Assembly: GCA_038258215.1 (NCBI GenBank)
Contig: JBBSQC010000002.1
Location: 1 to 64,000, forward strand
DNA length: 64,000 bases
From: Fodinibacter sp038258215
Lineage (GTDB): Bacteria; Actinomycetota; Actinomycetes; Actinomycetales; Dermatophilaceae
Reading direction: 5' to 3'
Positions 50,770 through 59,644 of the stretch are shown piece after piece. The notes beneath the pieces are model-generated. The model searched no databases, had not been told where the DNA came from, and worked only from the letters and a program-made list of their open reading frames with translations. Positions within the stretch are counted from its first letter, which is position 1. Every line of letters starts with the position of its first letter. A program made the translations under genes and the position numbers.

Positions 50770-50888
50770 CGGGAATCGTCCTCGTCCTTGGGGGCGTTGG
50801 GCGAATCCTGCCACACCGGCTGCCCCGAGCGGAGGCGCTTTGCTACTCGCGGGTCACATCGTGGTGACGCCCCCACCTGTGCCCATGG

Positions 50889-52019
50889 TCACCGCTGCGA
50901 ACCCGCGGTGTGGGCAGAGTCCGCCAACCCGATCGCCGCCCAGGAGACGAGCATCGAGGACCCGCCGTAGGAGATGAACGGGAGCGGGAGCCCGGTCACC
51001 GGCAGCAGGCCGAGGTTCATCCCGACGTTCTGGAGCACCTGCACCGCGAGCCAGGCGGCCACGCCGACCGCCACGAGGCGTCCGAAGGTGCTGCCCGCCC
51101 GCGCGGCCACCACGAACACCCGGGCCACGACGAACCCGAGCAGGAGCAGCAGGCCCACCGACCCGATGAAGCCCAGCTCCTCGCCGGCCACCGAGAACAC
51201 GAAGTCGTTGAGCTGGTAGGGGATGGCCCCGCCCTGGGTGCGCTCCCCGGACATGAAGCCCTCCCCCCACCAGCCGCCCGAGCCGATGGCCAGCCGCACC
51301 TGCCGGGTCTGGTAGCCCAGCCCCTGCGGGTCGGCGCTGGGGTCGGCAAAGGCCGTGAGCCGGTCCTTCTGGTAGGCGCTCAGCACGTCGGTGGTCAGCG
51401 CCACCACCACCAGGGACGCGGCCACCGCGAGCGCGCCGAGGACCCACGCCCTCGGCGCGCCGGACACGGTCACCACGACGAACCCGAGGGCCACGATCAC
51501 CGCCGCCGAGCCCAGGTCGGGTTGCAGGAGCACGAGCCCGGTGGGCAGGGCCACCAACAGTGCGGCGAGCAGCACCTCACGGTGCCCTGGCGGGTCGCCG
51601 CGGTCACCACGACCCGCCAACAGCGCGGCGAGCGCCAGGCACAGGCCCACCTTCGCGATCTCGGCGGGCTGGATCGTGAACCCACCCAGCAGCGGGATCC
51701 ACGACCTCGATCCGTTGACCGTGACACCCAGCGGCGTCAGCACCGCGACCAGGCCCAGGATGGACAGGCCGTAGACCCACGGGGCGATCACCCGGATGCG
51801 GCTCTCACCCCAGCTGCTGAGCACCAGGGCCAGCGCGAGACCGACGCCGGCGGTCAGCAGGTGACGCACGAGGTATGCCGTGCCGGCGCTCCCGGCCGTG
51901 GCCGACCACACGAGCAGGGCGCCGACGACCGAAGCCCCGCCGGCCGCGAGGTAGAGCCCGACGTCGTGCCGGGCCCAGCGGCTCAGGCCGGAACGATCTT
52001 GGCGAGGAGCCTGCGGCAC
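50889..52019 (-). CDS. rodA: RodA/FtsW-family peptidoglycan polymerase
   Basis: 376-residue SEDS protein with about ten membrane helices. Signature segments GGFTIQPAEIAKVGLCLALA, LLQPDLGSA (the catalytic Asp), and LPLPFISYGGSSML. Polymerises glycan strands from lipid II; the RodA subtype is the better guess because no Fts genes adjoin it, but FtsW is possible. GTG start at 52019 lies within the ribF end (37-base overlap), so it is probably translated from the ribF message. Confidence 0.88.
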   Translation of the reverse strand: MPQAPRQDRSGLSRWARHDVGLYLAAGGASVVGALLVWSATAGSAGTAYLVRHLLTAGVGLALALVLSSWGESRIRVIAPWVYGLSILGLVAVLTPLGVTVNGSRSWIPLLGGFTIQPAEIAKVGLCLALAALLAGRGDRGDPPGHREVLLAALLVALPTGLVLLQPDLGSAAVIVALGFVVVTVSGAPRAWVLGALAVAASLVVVALTTDVLSAYQKDRLTAFADPSADPQGLGYQTRQVRLAIGSGGWWGEGFMSGERTQGGAIPYQLNDFVFSVAGEELGFIGSVGLLLLLGFVVARVFVVAARAGSTFGRLVAVGVAAWLAVQVLQNVGMNLGLLPVTGLPLPFISYGGSSMLVSWAAIGLADSAHTAGSQR

Positions 52020-52945
52020 GTCTCGACGTCCTGGGCCATCGCCTCGAGCAGCTCGTCGACGGTCTCGAACTTCAGGGTCGGCCGGATGTGCGAGGTGAAC
52101 TCCACCATCACCGACTCGTCGTAGAGGTCGAGGTCGTCCCGGTCGAGCACGTAGGCCTCGACCGTGCGGCGGTCACTGGTCTCGAAGGTGGGGTTGGTCC
52201 CGACGCTGATCGCCGCCGGCATCGTGCGGTCGGTTGCACCGTCGGCGAGGTCCAGCCGGGTGAGCCACCCGGCATACACCCCTTCCTGCGGCACGAGTCC
52301 GAGGGCGTCGGCGGACAGGTTGGCCGTGGGGTAGCCCATCGCGCGACCGCGGTGGTTGCCGTGCACCACGGTGCCGACCACCCGGTGCGGACGCCCGAGG
52401 ATTCGGGACGCCTCGGCGACGTCACCGGACTGGAGCAGCGCGCGCAGCACCGTCGAGGAGTAGCGCTCGCCGTCGCCGACGTCGTCGAGCGCGAGCACCT
52501 CGAAGCCGAAGTGCTCCCCGAGGTCGGCCAGCATGGAGACGTCACCGGAGTTGCGGTAGCCGAACCGGGTGTCCATCCCGACGACCACGGCGCGGGCGTC
52601 CAGCCCCCGGATCAGCACCGAGCGGACGAAGTCCTCCGGGCTCTGCCGGGCGAACTCGGCCGTGAAGCCCAGCACGAGCAGCCCGTCGATCCCGGTCTCG
52701 GCCAGGAGCGAGTCCCGGACCGCTCCCGGCGCGATGAGCTCCGGGGCGCTCTCCGGGTGCAGGAACGCCACCGGGTGCGGGTCGAAGGTGATCGCCACGG
52801 CGGGCAGCCCCAGCCGGCGGCCGGCGTCGACCAGCGCCGCGAGCACCGCCTTGTGCCCACGATGGACGCCGTCGAAGTTGCCGAGGGTGACGACGCAGGG
52901 GCGCAGGGCCTCGGGCGTCTCGGAGGTGTCGTTCCAACGGTGCAC
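51983..52945 (-). CDS. ribF: Bifunctional riboflavin kinase/FAD synthetase
   Basis: 320 residues. FAD synthetase half with TLGNFDGVHRGHKAVL and AITFDPHPVAFLHPE; kinase half with GRAMGYPTANLS and EGVYAGWL. Makes FMN and FAD from riboflavin. GTG start at 52945 lies six bases after TAGAGT (52957-52952), which overlaps the truB stop, so ribF may have its own leaderless promoter besides read-through from truB. The usual next gene rpsO is absent; rodA follows. Confidence 0.95.
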   Translation of the reverse strand: MHRWNDTSETPEALRPCVVTLGNFDGVHRGHKAVLAALVDAGRRLGLPAVAITFDPHPVAFLHPESAPELIAPGAVRDSLLAETGIDGLLVLGFTAEFARQSPEDFVRSVLIRGLDARAVVVGMDTRFGYRNSGDVSMLADLGEHFGFEVLALDDVGDGERYSSTVLRALLQSGDVAEASRILGRPHRVVGTVVHGNHRGRAMGYPTANLSADALGLVPQEGVYAGWLTRLDLADGATDRTMPAAISVGTNPTFETSDRRTVEAYVLDRDDLDLYDESVMVEFTSHIRPTLKFETVDELLEAMAQDVETCRRLLAKIVPA

Positions 52946-52954
52946 GGGACCACT

Positions 52955-53893
52955 CTACGAAGTCGACGGGGCGAAGACGACGATGCTGCGCGCTGTGGCG
53001 CCGGACTCGTCGAGCATCGCGACGAGAGTGCCCCCGTGCGAGATCGCCGCGACCGGCCCGGACCGACCCGCCTCCGCCGATGGGAGTCGCTGCCCGAAGC
53101 CGAGCGTGCGGGCCTCGGCATCGCTCACCGTGCGCACCGGAAAGGCCGCCCGCGCGGCCTCGGCGAGGGGCAGCACGGGCATCGCCTCACCCTGACGAGC
53201 CTCCAGGTCGGCCAGCGGATGTGCGCTCGCGAGGTCGAAACCGCCGACGCGCGTGCGCCGCAGCGCCACCAGGTGCCCGCCGCAGCCGAGCGCCGCTCCG
53301 AGGTCGCGGGCGAGGGCTCGCACGTAGGTCCCCGAGGACACGGTCACCTCGATGTCGACGTCGAGGACGCTCGTGCCGTCGACCTCGCTCCGACGTTCCC
53401 CCGCGACCTCGAAGCGGGACACGAGCACCGGCCGGGCGGGCAGGTCGACGTCCTGGCCACTGCGGACGCGGTGGTAGGCCCGTTCACCGTTGACCTTGAT
53501 GGCGCTCACCGAGCTCGGCACCTGCTCGATGCGGCCGGTCAGGGCGCGCGCGGCGGCGGTGACGGCATCCCTCTCGACGCCGGCCGCACCGGCGGCGCTG
53601 GTGACCTCACCCTCCGCGTCGTCGGTCACCGTGGCCTGCCCCAGCCGCACGGTGGCCGTGTAGTCCTTGTCGCACCCGACGAGGAACGTCAGCAGCCGGG
53701 TCGCCCGGCCCACCCCGAGCACGAGCACCCCGGTGGCCATCGGGTCGAGGGTGCCGGCGTGCCCGACCTTGCGGGTGGCGCACAGCCTGCGGGCCCGGGC
53801 CACGACGTCGTGGCTGGTCCACGCCGGTGGCTTGTCGACCACGAGGATGCCGTCGGCCGTCGGCGTCGCCCTCGGCGCCACGGGCGAGGTCAC
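52955..53893 (-). CDS. truB: tRNA pseudouridine(55) synthase
   Basis: 312 residues. Catalytic Asp in KVGHAGTLDPMATGVLVLG, KDYTATVRLG and the TruB C-terminal PUA-like extension. Forms pseudouridine 55 in the T-loop of tRNA. Starts eight bases after the rbfA stop, as in most bacteria. ribF begins nine bases after its stop. Confidence 0.95.
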   Translation of the reverse strand: MTSPVAPRATPTADGILVVDKPPAWTSHDVVARARRLCATRKVGHAGTLDPMATGVLVLGVGRATRLLTFLVGCDKDYTATVRLGQATVTDDAEGEVTSAAGAAGVERDAVTAAARALTGRIEQVPSSVSAIKVNGERAYHRVRSGQDVDLPARPVLVSRFEVAGERRSEVDGTSVLDVDIEVTVSSGTYVRALARDLGAALGCGGHLVALRRTRVGGFDLASAHPLADLEARQGEAMPVLPLAEAARAAFPVRTVSDAEARTLGFGQRLPSAEAGRSGPVAAISHGGTLVAMLDESGATARSIVVFAPSTS

Positions 53894-53901
53894 GAGCGAC
53901 C

Positions 53902-54432
53902 TCAGGCCGGTGCGGTGGCGGTGCCGCCATCGGTCGCGGTTGCCTCCGTGGGGGTGGCCGCCCCAGCGGGGGTGGCGGCCCCAGCGGGGGTGGCGTCCTC
54001 GTCGTCCTCGAGGTCGCGCTCCTTGCGGTAGGGGTCGGCGTCCCCGGCATAGCGCGCGCCGGTCGCGGCGAGGGCCACCTGCGCGTCGCGCTCCTTGGCC
54101 TCCTTGAGCAGGTCCTCCAGGTGGGCGGCGTTCTCGGGGATCGCGTCGGCGATGAACTCCAGGGTCGGGGTGAGCCGGATGCCGAGCTGCCCGCCGACGA
54201 ACGAGCGCAGCCGCCCCTTGTTGGTCTCGAGCAGGGAGGCCGTGCGCGTGCGCTGGGCCTCGTCGCCGAAGACGGTGTAGAACAGCGAGGCGTGCTGCAG
54301 GTCCCCGGTGACCCGGACGTCGGTGACGGTGACGAACCCGAGGTCGGGGTCCTTGATGATCGACTCGAGGTTCGCGGCCGTGAGGGTCTTGATCCGGTCA
54401 GCGATCTTGTGGGCGCGGGCGGTGTCGGCCAC
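53902..54432 (-). CDS. rbfA: Ribosome-binding factor A
   Basis: 176 residues. KH-type core (RAHKIADRIKTLTAANLESI; DPDLGFVTVTDVRVTGDLQH) with an acidic, low-complexity tail holding a repeated ATPAGA unit. Helps 16S rRNA 5'-end maturation. GTG start at 54432 with AAGGAGGAG close upstream. A TAGGCT -10 at 54501-54496 suggests a promoter inside the infB-rbfA gap. Confidence 0.93.
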   Translation of the reverse strand: MADTARAHKIADRIKTLTAANLESIIKDPDLGFVTVTDVRVTGDLQHASLFYTVFGDEAQRTRTASLLETNKGRLRSFVGGQLGIRLTPTLEFIADAIPENAAHLEDLLKEAKERDAQVALAATGARYAGDADPYRKERDLEDDEDATPAGAATPAGAATPTEATATDGGTATAPA

Positions 54433-54495
54433 GGCTCCTCCTTGGTCATCGGGCGGTCCCGTCGGGACTGCGGCGGGACGGGGCGGGCGGGGACA

Positions 54496-54501
54496 AGCCT
54501 A
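54496..54501 (-). promoter_or_regulatory. Probable rbfA promoter (-10)
   Basis: TAGGCT on the minus strand in the 208-base infB-rbfA gap, about 65 bases before the rbfA GTG. No clear -35 is seen. The rest of the gap holds a GC-rich leader and no gene. Confidence 0.45.
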
Positions 54502-54640
54502 GTGACGGCCCGGCATCCGATCGACACGTGGTCGACCCCGGCCGTCCTCCCCGACGTCGCCCGTGACGCCGTCGCCGACACCCCGTGGGGACGGGATGTC
54601 GGCGACGTGTCGGCAGACGAGGTCGGGAGAGGTCAGCGCA

Positions 54641-57523
54641 TCACGCGCGGGGCTTTTCTCTCATCTCGTAGGTGGCGATGAGGTCGCCGAGCTGGAGGTC
54701 GTTGTAGCTGCCGAGGTTGATACCGCACTCGAAGCCGTCGCGCACCTCCGTCACGTCGTCCTTGAACCGGCGCAGGCCGGCGATCTCCACGTTCTCGGAG
54801 ATCACGACACCCTGGCGGGTGATCCGTGCCCTGGTGCCGCGCTTGATCTCGCCACTGCGCACGATCGAGCCGGCGATGTTGCCGAACTTGCTGCTCCGGA
54901 AGATCTCGCGGATCTCCGCGGTGCCGAGCTCGACCTCCTCGAACTCCGGCTTGAGCATGCCCTTGAGCGCCTGCTCGATCTCCTCGATCGCCTTGTAGAT
55001 GACCGAGTAGTAGCGGATCTCCACACCCTCGCGCTCGGCGACCTCGGCGTTCTGGCCCTCGGCCCGCACGTTGAAGCCGATGATGATGGCGTCGGAGGCC
55101 ATCGCGAGGTTGATGTTGTTCAGCGTGATCGCGCCGACACCACGGTCGATGATCCGCAGGTCGACCTCCTCGCCGACATCGATCTGGAGCAGTGCGTCCT
55201 CGAGCGCCTCGACCGCACCCGACACATCACCCTTGAGGATGAGGTTGAGGGTGTCGACCTTGCCCGCCGCGAGGGCCTCGTTGAGGTCCTCGAGCGAGAT
55301 GCGCTTGCGGGCCTTGGCCAGGCTGGCCTGACGGTCGGCCGCTTCGCGCTTCTCGGCGATCTGGCGCGCCGTGCGGTCGTCGGGGGCGACGACGAAGGTG
55401 TCGCCGGCCCGCGGGACCGAGGAGAGCCCGAGCACCTGGACCGGGCGCGAGGGGTAGGCCTCGGGCACCTGGTTGCCGTGCTCGTCGAGCATCGCCCGGA
55501 CGCGTCCGTGCGCCGAGCCCGCCACGATGGCGTCGCCGACGCGCAGGGTGCCCGACTGGATGAGCACGGTCGCCGTGGCACCGCGACCCTTGTCGAGGTT
55601 GGCCTCGATCGCGATGCCGCGGGCGTCGCGCTCGCGGTTGGCCCGCAGGTCGAGCGCCGCGTCCGCGGTCAGCAGCACGGCCTCGAGCAGCTGGTCGATG
55701 TTCTGTCCCTGCTTGGCGGAGACGTCGACGAACATCGTCTCGCCGCCGTACTCCTCGGCGACGAGGTTGTACTCGGTGAGCTGCTGGCGGATCTTGGACG
55801 GGTTGGCGCCCTCGACGTCGATCTTGTTGATGGCGACGACGATCGGCACGTCGGCCGCCTGGGCGTGGTTGAGCGCCTCGATGGTCTGCGGCATCACGCC
55901 GTCGTCTGCCGCGACCACGAGGATCGCGATGTCGGTCACCTTCGCGCCACGAGCACGCATGGCGGTGAACGCCTCGTGACCCGGGGTGTCGATGAAGGTG
56001 ATGGCGCGCTCGGTGCCCTCGTGGTCCTTGTGGATCTGGTAGGCACCGATGTGCTGGGTGATCCCACCGGCCTCGCCGGCCGCGACCTCCTCGTTGCGGA
56101 TGGCGTCGAGCAGGCGGGTCTTGCCGTGGTCCACGTGACCCATGACCGTGACGACCGGCGGGCGTGCCTCCAGGTCCTCGTCGTCCTCGCCGGCGATGCC
56201 GGTCTCGAGGTCGATGTTGAAGGAGTCGAAGAGCTCGCGCTCCTCCTCCTCCGGGGAGACCATCCGAATGTCGTAGCCCAGCTCGCCGCCGAGGAGCCTG
56301 AAGGTGTCCTCGTCCAGGCTCTGGGTCGCCGTGGCCATCTCACCGAGGTGGAAGAGCACGGTGACCAGGGCGCCCGGGTTGGCGTTGATCTTGTCGGCGA
56401 AGTCGGAGATGCTCGCGCCCTGGCGGATCTGGATGATCGTCGTGCCGTCACCGCGGGGGACGCTCACGCCACCGATCGACGGCGCCTGCATCTCCTCGAA
56501 CTCCATGCGCTTCGCGCGCTTGGACTTGCGGGCCCGACCGGGACGACCGCCGCCGCGACCGAAGGCACCCTGGGTGCCACCGCGACCACCGGGGCCGCCG
56601 CGGAACCCACCGCCACCACCACCGGGACGACCGGCGAAACCGCCGCCACCACCGGGACGCGCGCCGGGGGCTCCCGGACGACCGCCACGGGCCGGACGCT
56701 CGCCCGGGCGGGCGACCGCGCTGCGGTCGGGCCTCATGCCGGGGCTGGGACGCACGCCACCGGGGCGCGGGCCGGCCGCACCAGCGGCACCACCGGGGCG
56801 GGTGCCCGGGCGACTCTGCGGGCGCGGCATCCCCTGGCTCGGGGCGAAGGGGTTGTTGCCGGGGCGGGAGGAGGCCTCACGGGACCGTCCCATGCCCTGG
56901 CTGGGGGCGAAGGGGTTGTTGCCCGGGCGCGGAGCGCCGGGCCGGGATGCGCCACCACGACCTGCGCCACCCTCGCGGGCGGCCGGGGCCTGCGGAGCAG
57001 CCGGGGCGGGCGCCGACGGGGTCGGGGCAGCCGGCGCGGGGGCAGCCGGTGCCGGGGCGGCAGGCGTGGCCCGAGCGGCCGGAGCGACGGGCGCTGGTGC
57101 AGCCGGAGCGGCAGCGGCCGGGGCAGCGGCCGGAGCAGATGGCGCCGGGGCGGATGGTGCCGGGGCCGCCGGTGCCGGTGCCGCGGGCGCTGCCGGGGCG
57201 GATGCCGCGGGCGCAGCCGGGGCAGCGACCGCCGGCGCAGCCGGGGCGGATGCCGCGACGGGTGCCGCCGAAGCAGCGCCCGTCGGGGTGGCCGACGCGG
57301 GCGCGGGCGTCCTGGACGCTGCGGGCTTGGCCGGGGAAGCGGCGGCCGACGGTGCAGCGGCGGGGGCCGCCGGGAACTTCTCGTTGTAGCGCCGGACCAC
57401 GGGGGTCTCGACGGTCGAGCTGGCGCTCTTGACGTACTCGCCCATCCCGTTGAGGCGCTCAAGGAGGACCTTGCTGGTCACTCCGAGCTCCTTCGCGAGG
57501 GCGCTCACACGGACTTTAGACAC
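54641..57523 (-). CDS. infB: Translation initiation factor IF-2
   Basis: 960 residues. N-terminal IF2_N motif (VRVSALAKELGVTSKVLLER), then a very long Ala/Pro- and Gly/Arg-rich region (about 60-370) with repeats such as PGNNPFAPSQGM. G domain (VTVMGHVDHGKT, DTPGHEAF, NKID) and domains II-IV follow. Recruits initiator tRNA to the 30S subunit. GTG start at 57523 with AGGAG upstream. In the rimP-nusA-ylxR-infB operon. Confidence 0.97.
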   Translation of the reverse strand: MSKVRVSALAKELGVTSKVLLERLNGMGEYVKSASSTVETPVVRRYNEKFPAAPAAAPSAAASPAKPAASRTPAPASATPTGAASAAPVAASAPAAPAVAAPAAPAASAPAAPAAPAPAAPAPSAPAPSAPAAAPAAAAPAAPAPVAPAARATPAAPAPAAPAPAAPTPSAPAPAAPQAPAAREGGAGRGGASRPGAPRPGNNPFAPSQGMGRSREASSRPGNNPFAPSQGMPRPQSRPGTRPGGAAGAAGPRPGGVRPSPGMRPDRSAVARPGERPARGGRPGAPGARPGGGGGFAGRPGGGGGGFRGGPGGRGGTQGAFGRGGGRPGRARKSKRAKRMEFEEMQAPSIGGVSVPRGDGTTIIQIRQGASISDFADKINANPGALVTVLFHLGEMATATQSLDEDTFRLLGGELGYDIRMVSPEEEERELFDSFNIDLETGIAGEDDEDLEARPPVVTVMGHVDHGKTRLLDAIRNEEVAAGEAGGITQHIGAYQIHKDHEGTERAITFIDTPGHEAFTAMRARGAKVTDIAILVVAADDGVMPQTIEALNHAQAADVPIVVAINKIDVEGANPSKIRQQLTEYNLVAEEYGGETMFVDVSAKQGQNIDQLLEAVLLTADAALDLRANRERDARGIAIEANLDKGRGATATVLIQSGTLRVGDAIVAGSAHGRVRAMLDEHGNQVPEAYPSRPVQVLGLSSVPRAGDTFVVAPDDRTARQIAEKREAADRQASLAKARKRISLEDLNEALAAGKVDTLNLILKGDVSGAVEALEDALLQIDVGEEVDLRIIDRGVGAITLNNINLAMASDAIIIGFNVRAEGQNAEVAEREGVEIRYYSVIYKAIEEIEQALKGMLKPEFEEVELGTAEIREIFRSSKFGNIAGSIVRSGEIKRGTRARITRQGVVISENVEIAGLRRFKDDVTEVRDGFECGINLGSYNDLQLGDLIATYEMREKPRA

Positions 57524-57581
57524 GTTTCTCCTGTCCAGGTCCGTGCCGGGTGGCCGGACCGTCGTTACGGCTGGGGGGTGC

Positions 57582-57950
57582 TCATCGCTGAGTACTCATC
57601 GGGTGCTCATCAGCGTCAAACCCGCTTTCGGTTGCTTCTTCGGACGGTGGCACCTGCGACTGCGCCTCGAGCCAGTGCGCGACGAGGGCGGGATCGAGAG
57701 GCGTGCTGTTGCGCAGCGCCCGTCCGAAGGCCCGACGACGCACCGCGAGGTCGAAGCACGAGGAGTCCGGGTGCAGCCAAGCGCCACGACCCGGACGGCG
57801 GCTCTCGGGATCCGGCAACAGGACGGCAGCGCCATCCGCTCCGGGCCCGAGGACCACTCGCAGGAGTGTCGACCGGCTATCCGTCCCACGGCATCCGATG
57901 CACGTGCGCACCGGTCCCTCGGGCCGGAGTCCAGTCCGGTCGATCCCCAC
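57582..57950 (-). CDS. ylxR: YlxR (DUF448) family protein
   Basis: 122 residues as drawn, usually encoded between nusA and infB. Hallmark RTCIGCRGTDSR, then GRGAWLHPDSSC and the basic helix RRRAFGRALR. Binds RNA or nucleoid targets in some species. The GTG at 57950 has no good ribosome site; a later GTG just before RTC is also possible. Eleven bases after nusA. Confidence 0.9.
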   Translation of the reverse strand: MGIDRTGLRPEGPVRTCIGCRGTDSRSTLLRVVLGPGADGAAVLLPDPESRRPGRGAWLHPDSSCFDLAVRRRAFGRALRNSTPLDPALVAHWLEAQSQVPPSEEATESGFDADEHPMSTQR

Positions 57951-57961
57951 GAGTCTACCGC

Positions 57962-59026
57962 TTATGCCGGGCGCGGTGCATCACCCGCGTCGACAGTGGC
58001 TTCGGGGGCGGCCTCGGCGTCGGACCGGATGTCGATCCGCCACCCCGTCAGCTTCGCCGCGAGGCGGGCGTTCTGGCCCTCCCGGCCGATCGCGAGGGAG
58101 AGCTGGTAGTCGGGGACGACGACCCGCGCGGCGCGCAGCTTGGGGTCGACGACCTCGACGGAGTTGACCCGTGACGGTGAGAGCGCCGAGGCGATGAACG
58201 CGGCGGGGTCCTCGACGTAGTCGACGATGTCGATCTTCTCGCCGTGCAGCTCGCTCATCACGGCGCGCACCCGAGCGCCCATCGGCCCGATGCACGCTCC
58301 CTTGGCGTTCAGACCGGGCACGTCGGAGTGCACCGCGATCTTGGTGCGGTGGCCCGCCTCGCGGGCCAGGGCGCTGATCTGCACGCTCCCGTCGGCGACT
58401 TCGGGCACCTCGAGGGCGAACAGCTTGCGCACGAGGTTGGGGTGGGTGCGGGACAGCACGATCTGCGGCCCGCGCATCCCCCGCTTGACCGAGATGACGA
58501 AGCAGCGCAGCCGCTCGCCGTGGACGTAGGTCTCTCCGGGCACCTGCTCGGAGAGCGGGAGGATCCCCTCGACCGGGCCGAAGTCCACCGTCACGTGCCG
58601 CGGGTCGGGGCTCTGCTGGATGATCCCGGCGACGATGTCGCCCTCGCGTCCCTTGAAGTCGCCGAGGATGGCGTCGTCCTCGATGTCGCGGAGCCGCTGG
58701 ACGATGACCTGGCGCGCGGTGGCGGCGGCGACCCGCCCGAACCCCGTGGGGGTGTCGTCGAACTCCGGCCCGACCTCACGGCGGATGCCGGCCGGCTCAC
58801 CGTCCTCGTCGAGCTCGTCGGGCCCGGGCTCGACCTCGTGCTCCTCGCGAGCCCAGATCACCACGTGCCCGGTCTTGCGGTCGAGCTCGGCGCGGGACTG
58901 ACGGAAGTGACCGTCGGTGCGCTGGTAGGCGAGCGCCAGGGCCTGCTCGATCGCGGGGACCAGGACGTCGAGGGAGATGCCCCGCTCCCGCTCCAGGGCA
59001 CGCAGGGCGGCCGGGTCGATGTCCAT
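57962..59026 (-). CDS. nusA: Transcription termination/antitermination factor NusA
   Basis: 354 residues, lacking the C-terminal acidic repeats of Escherichia coli NusA, as in other actinobacteria. N-terminal RNA-polymerase-binding domain, S1 (REGDIVAGIIQQ) and two KH domains (SRTHPNLVRKLFALEVPEV; LAIGREGQNARLAAKLTGW). ATG at 59026, one base after the rimP stop. First of the nusA-ylxR-infB set. Confidence 0.95.
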   Translation of the reverse strand: MDIDPAALRALERERGISLDVLVPAIEQALALAYQRTDGHFRQSRAELDRKTGHVVIWAREEHEVEPGPDELDEDGEPAGIRREVGPEFDDTPTGFGRVAAATARQVIVQRLRDIEDDAILGDFKGREGDIVAGIIQQSPDPRHVTVDFGPVEGILPLSEQVPGETYVHGERLRCFVISVKRGMRGPQIVLSRTHPNLVRKLFALEVPEVADGSVQISALAREAGHRTKIAVHSDVPGLNAKGACIGPMGARVRAVMSELHGEKIDIVDYVEDPAAFIASALSPSRVNSVEVVDPKLRAARVVVPDYQLSLAIGREGQNARLAAKLTGWRIDIRSDAEAAPEATVDAGDAPRPA

Positions 59027-59027
59027 C

Positions 59028-59546
59028 TCAGGTCTCCTTCGTCTCGTCGGCGCGGGCGAACTCGACCTCGACGGCCGCTCGCTCCACACCGGCATACGGC
59101 ACGGTCTGCTCGCTGGGGGCCGCACCCTTGGCGCCGGCCACACCGAGGGTCACCTCGGTCTGGCTCGCGCGGAGGATGCGCCCGGTGACCGAGCCGTCGG
59201 CGCGCTCGAGGCTCACGAGGCGCCCCACGTTGCGCTGGAAGTGTCGAGGCTCGGTGAGGGGCCGCCCGACCCCGGGGGAGGTCACCTCGAGGGTGTAGGC
59301 CTGCTCGCCCATCACGTCGGTGCCGTCGAGTGCGTCGCTGACGGCCCTCGTCGCCTCGGCCACCTCGTCGAGGGTCAGGGGCGGGGTGGGGGTGCTGACC
59401 TCGTCGACGTCGCCGAGCGCGCGGTCGACCGCAACTCGGACGACCGTGCGGCGGCCGGCTGGGCTGACGGTGAGGTCCTCGAGGGCCAGCCTTCCCCCGG
59501 CCAGCGCTTCGTGCAGAACGGGTCGGATGTCTTCTGCGGTGGCCAC
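59028..59546 (-). CDS. rimP: Ribosome maturation factor RimP
   Basis: 172 residues. Typical RimP segments VVRVAVDRALGDVDEVST and YTLEVTSPGVGRPLTEPRHF. Assists 30S maturation. The GTG at 59546 has GAGGGGAG-type sequence just upstream. A TAGAGT -10 at 59601-59596 would start the whole operon. Divergent from the lipoprotein gene. Confidence 0.94.
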   Translation of the reverse strand: MATAEDIRPVLHEALAGGRLALEDLTVSPAGRRTVVRVAVDRALGDVDEVSTPTPPLTLDEVAEATRAVSDALDGTDVMGEQAYTLEVTSPGVGRPLTEPRHFQRNVGRLVSLERADGSVTGRILRASQTEVTLGVAGAKGAAPSEQTVPYAGVERAAVEVEFARADETKET

Positions 59547-59595
59547 CCTCGCTCCCCTCTGTGAAGTTCTGTCGCCGGCGGAGGCCGACGGCTCC

Positions 59596-59601
59596 ACTCT
59601 A
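59596..59601 (-). promoter_or_regulatory. Probable promoter (-10) of the rimP-nusA-infB operon
   Basis: TAGAGT on the minus strand, 49 bases before the rimP GTG, in the 98-base divergent gap to the lipoprotein gene. No clear -35. Confidence 0.5.
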
Positions 59602-59644
59602 GGACACCCCGGGTGGCTCCCCGACCCGTGCGATGATGCGCCCC

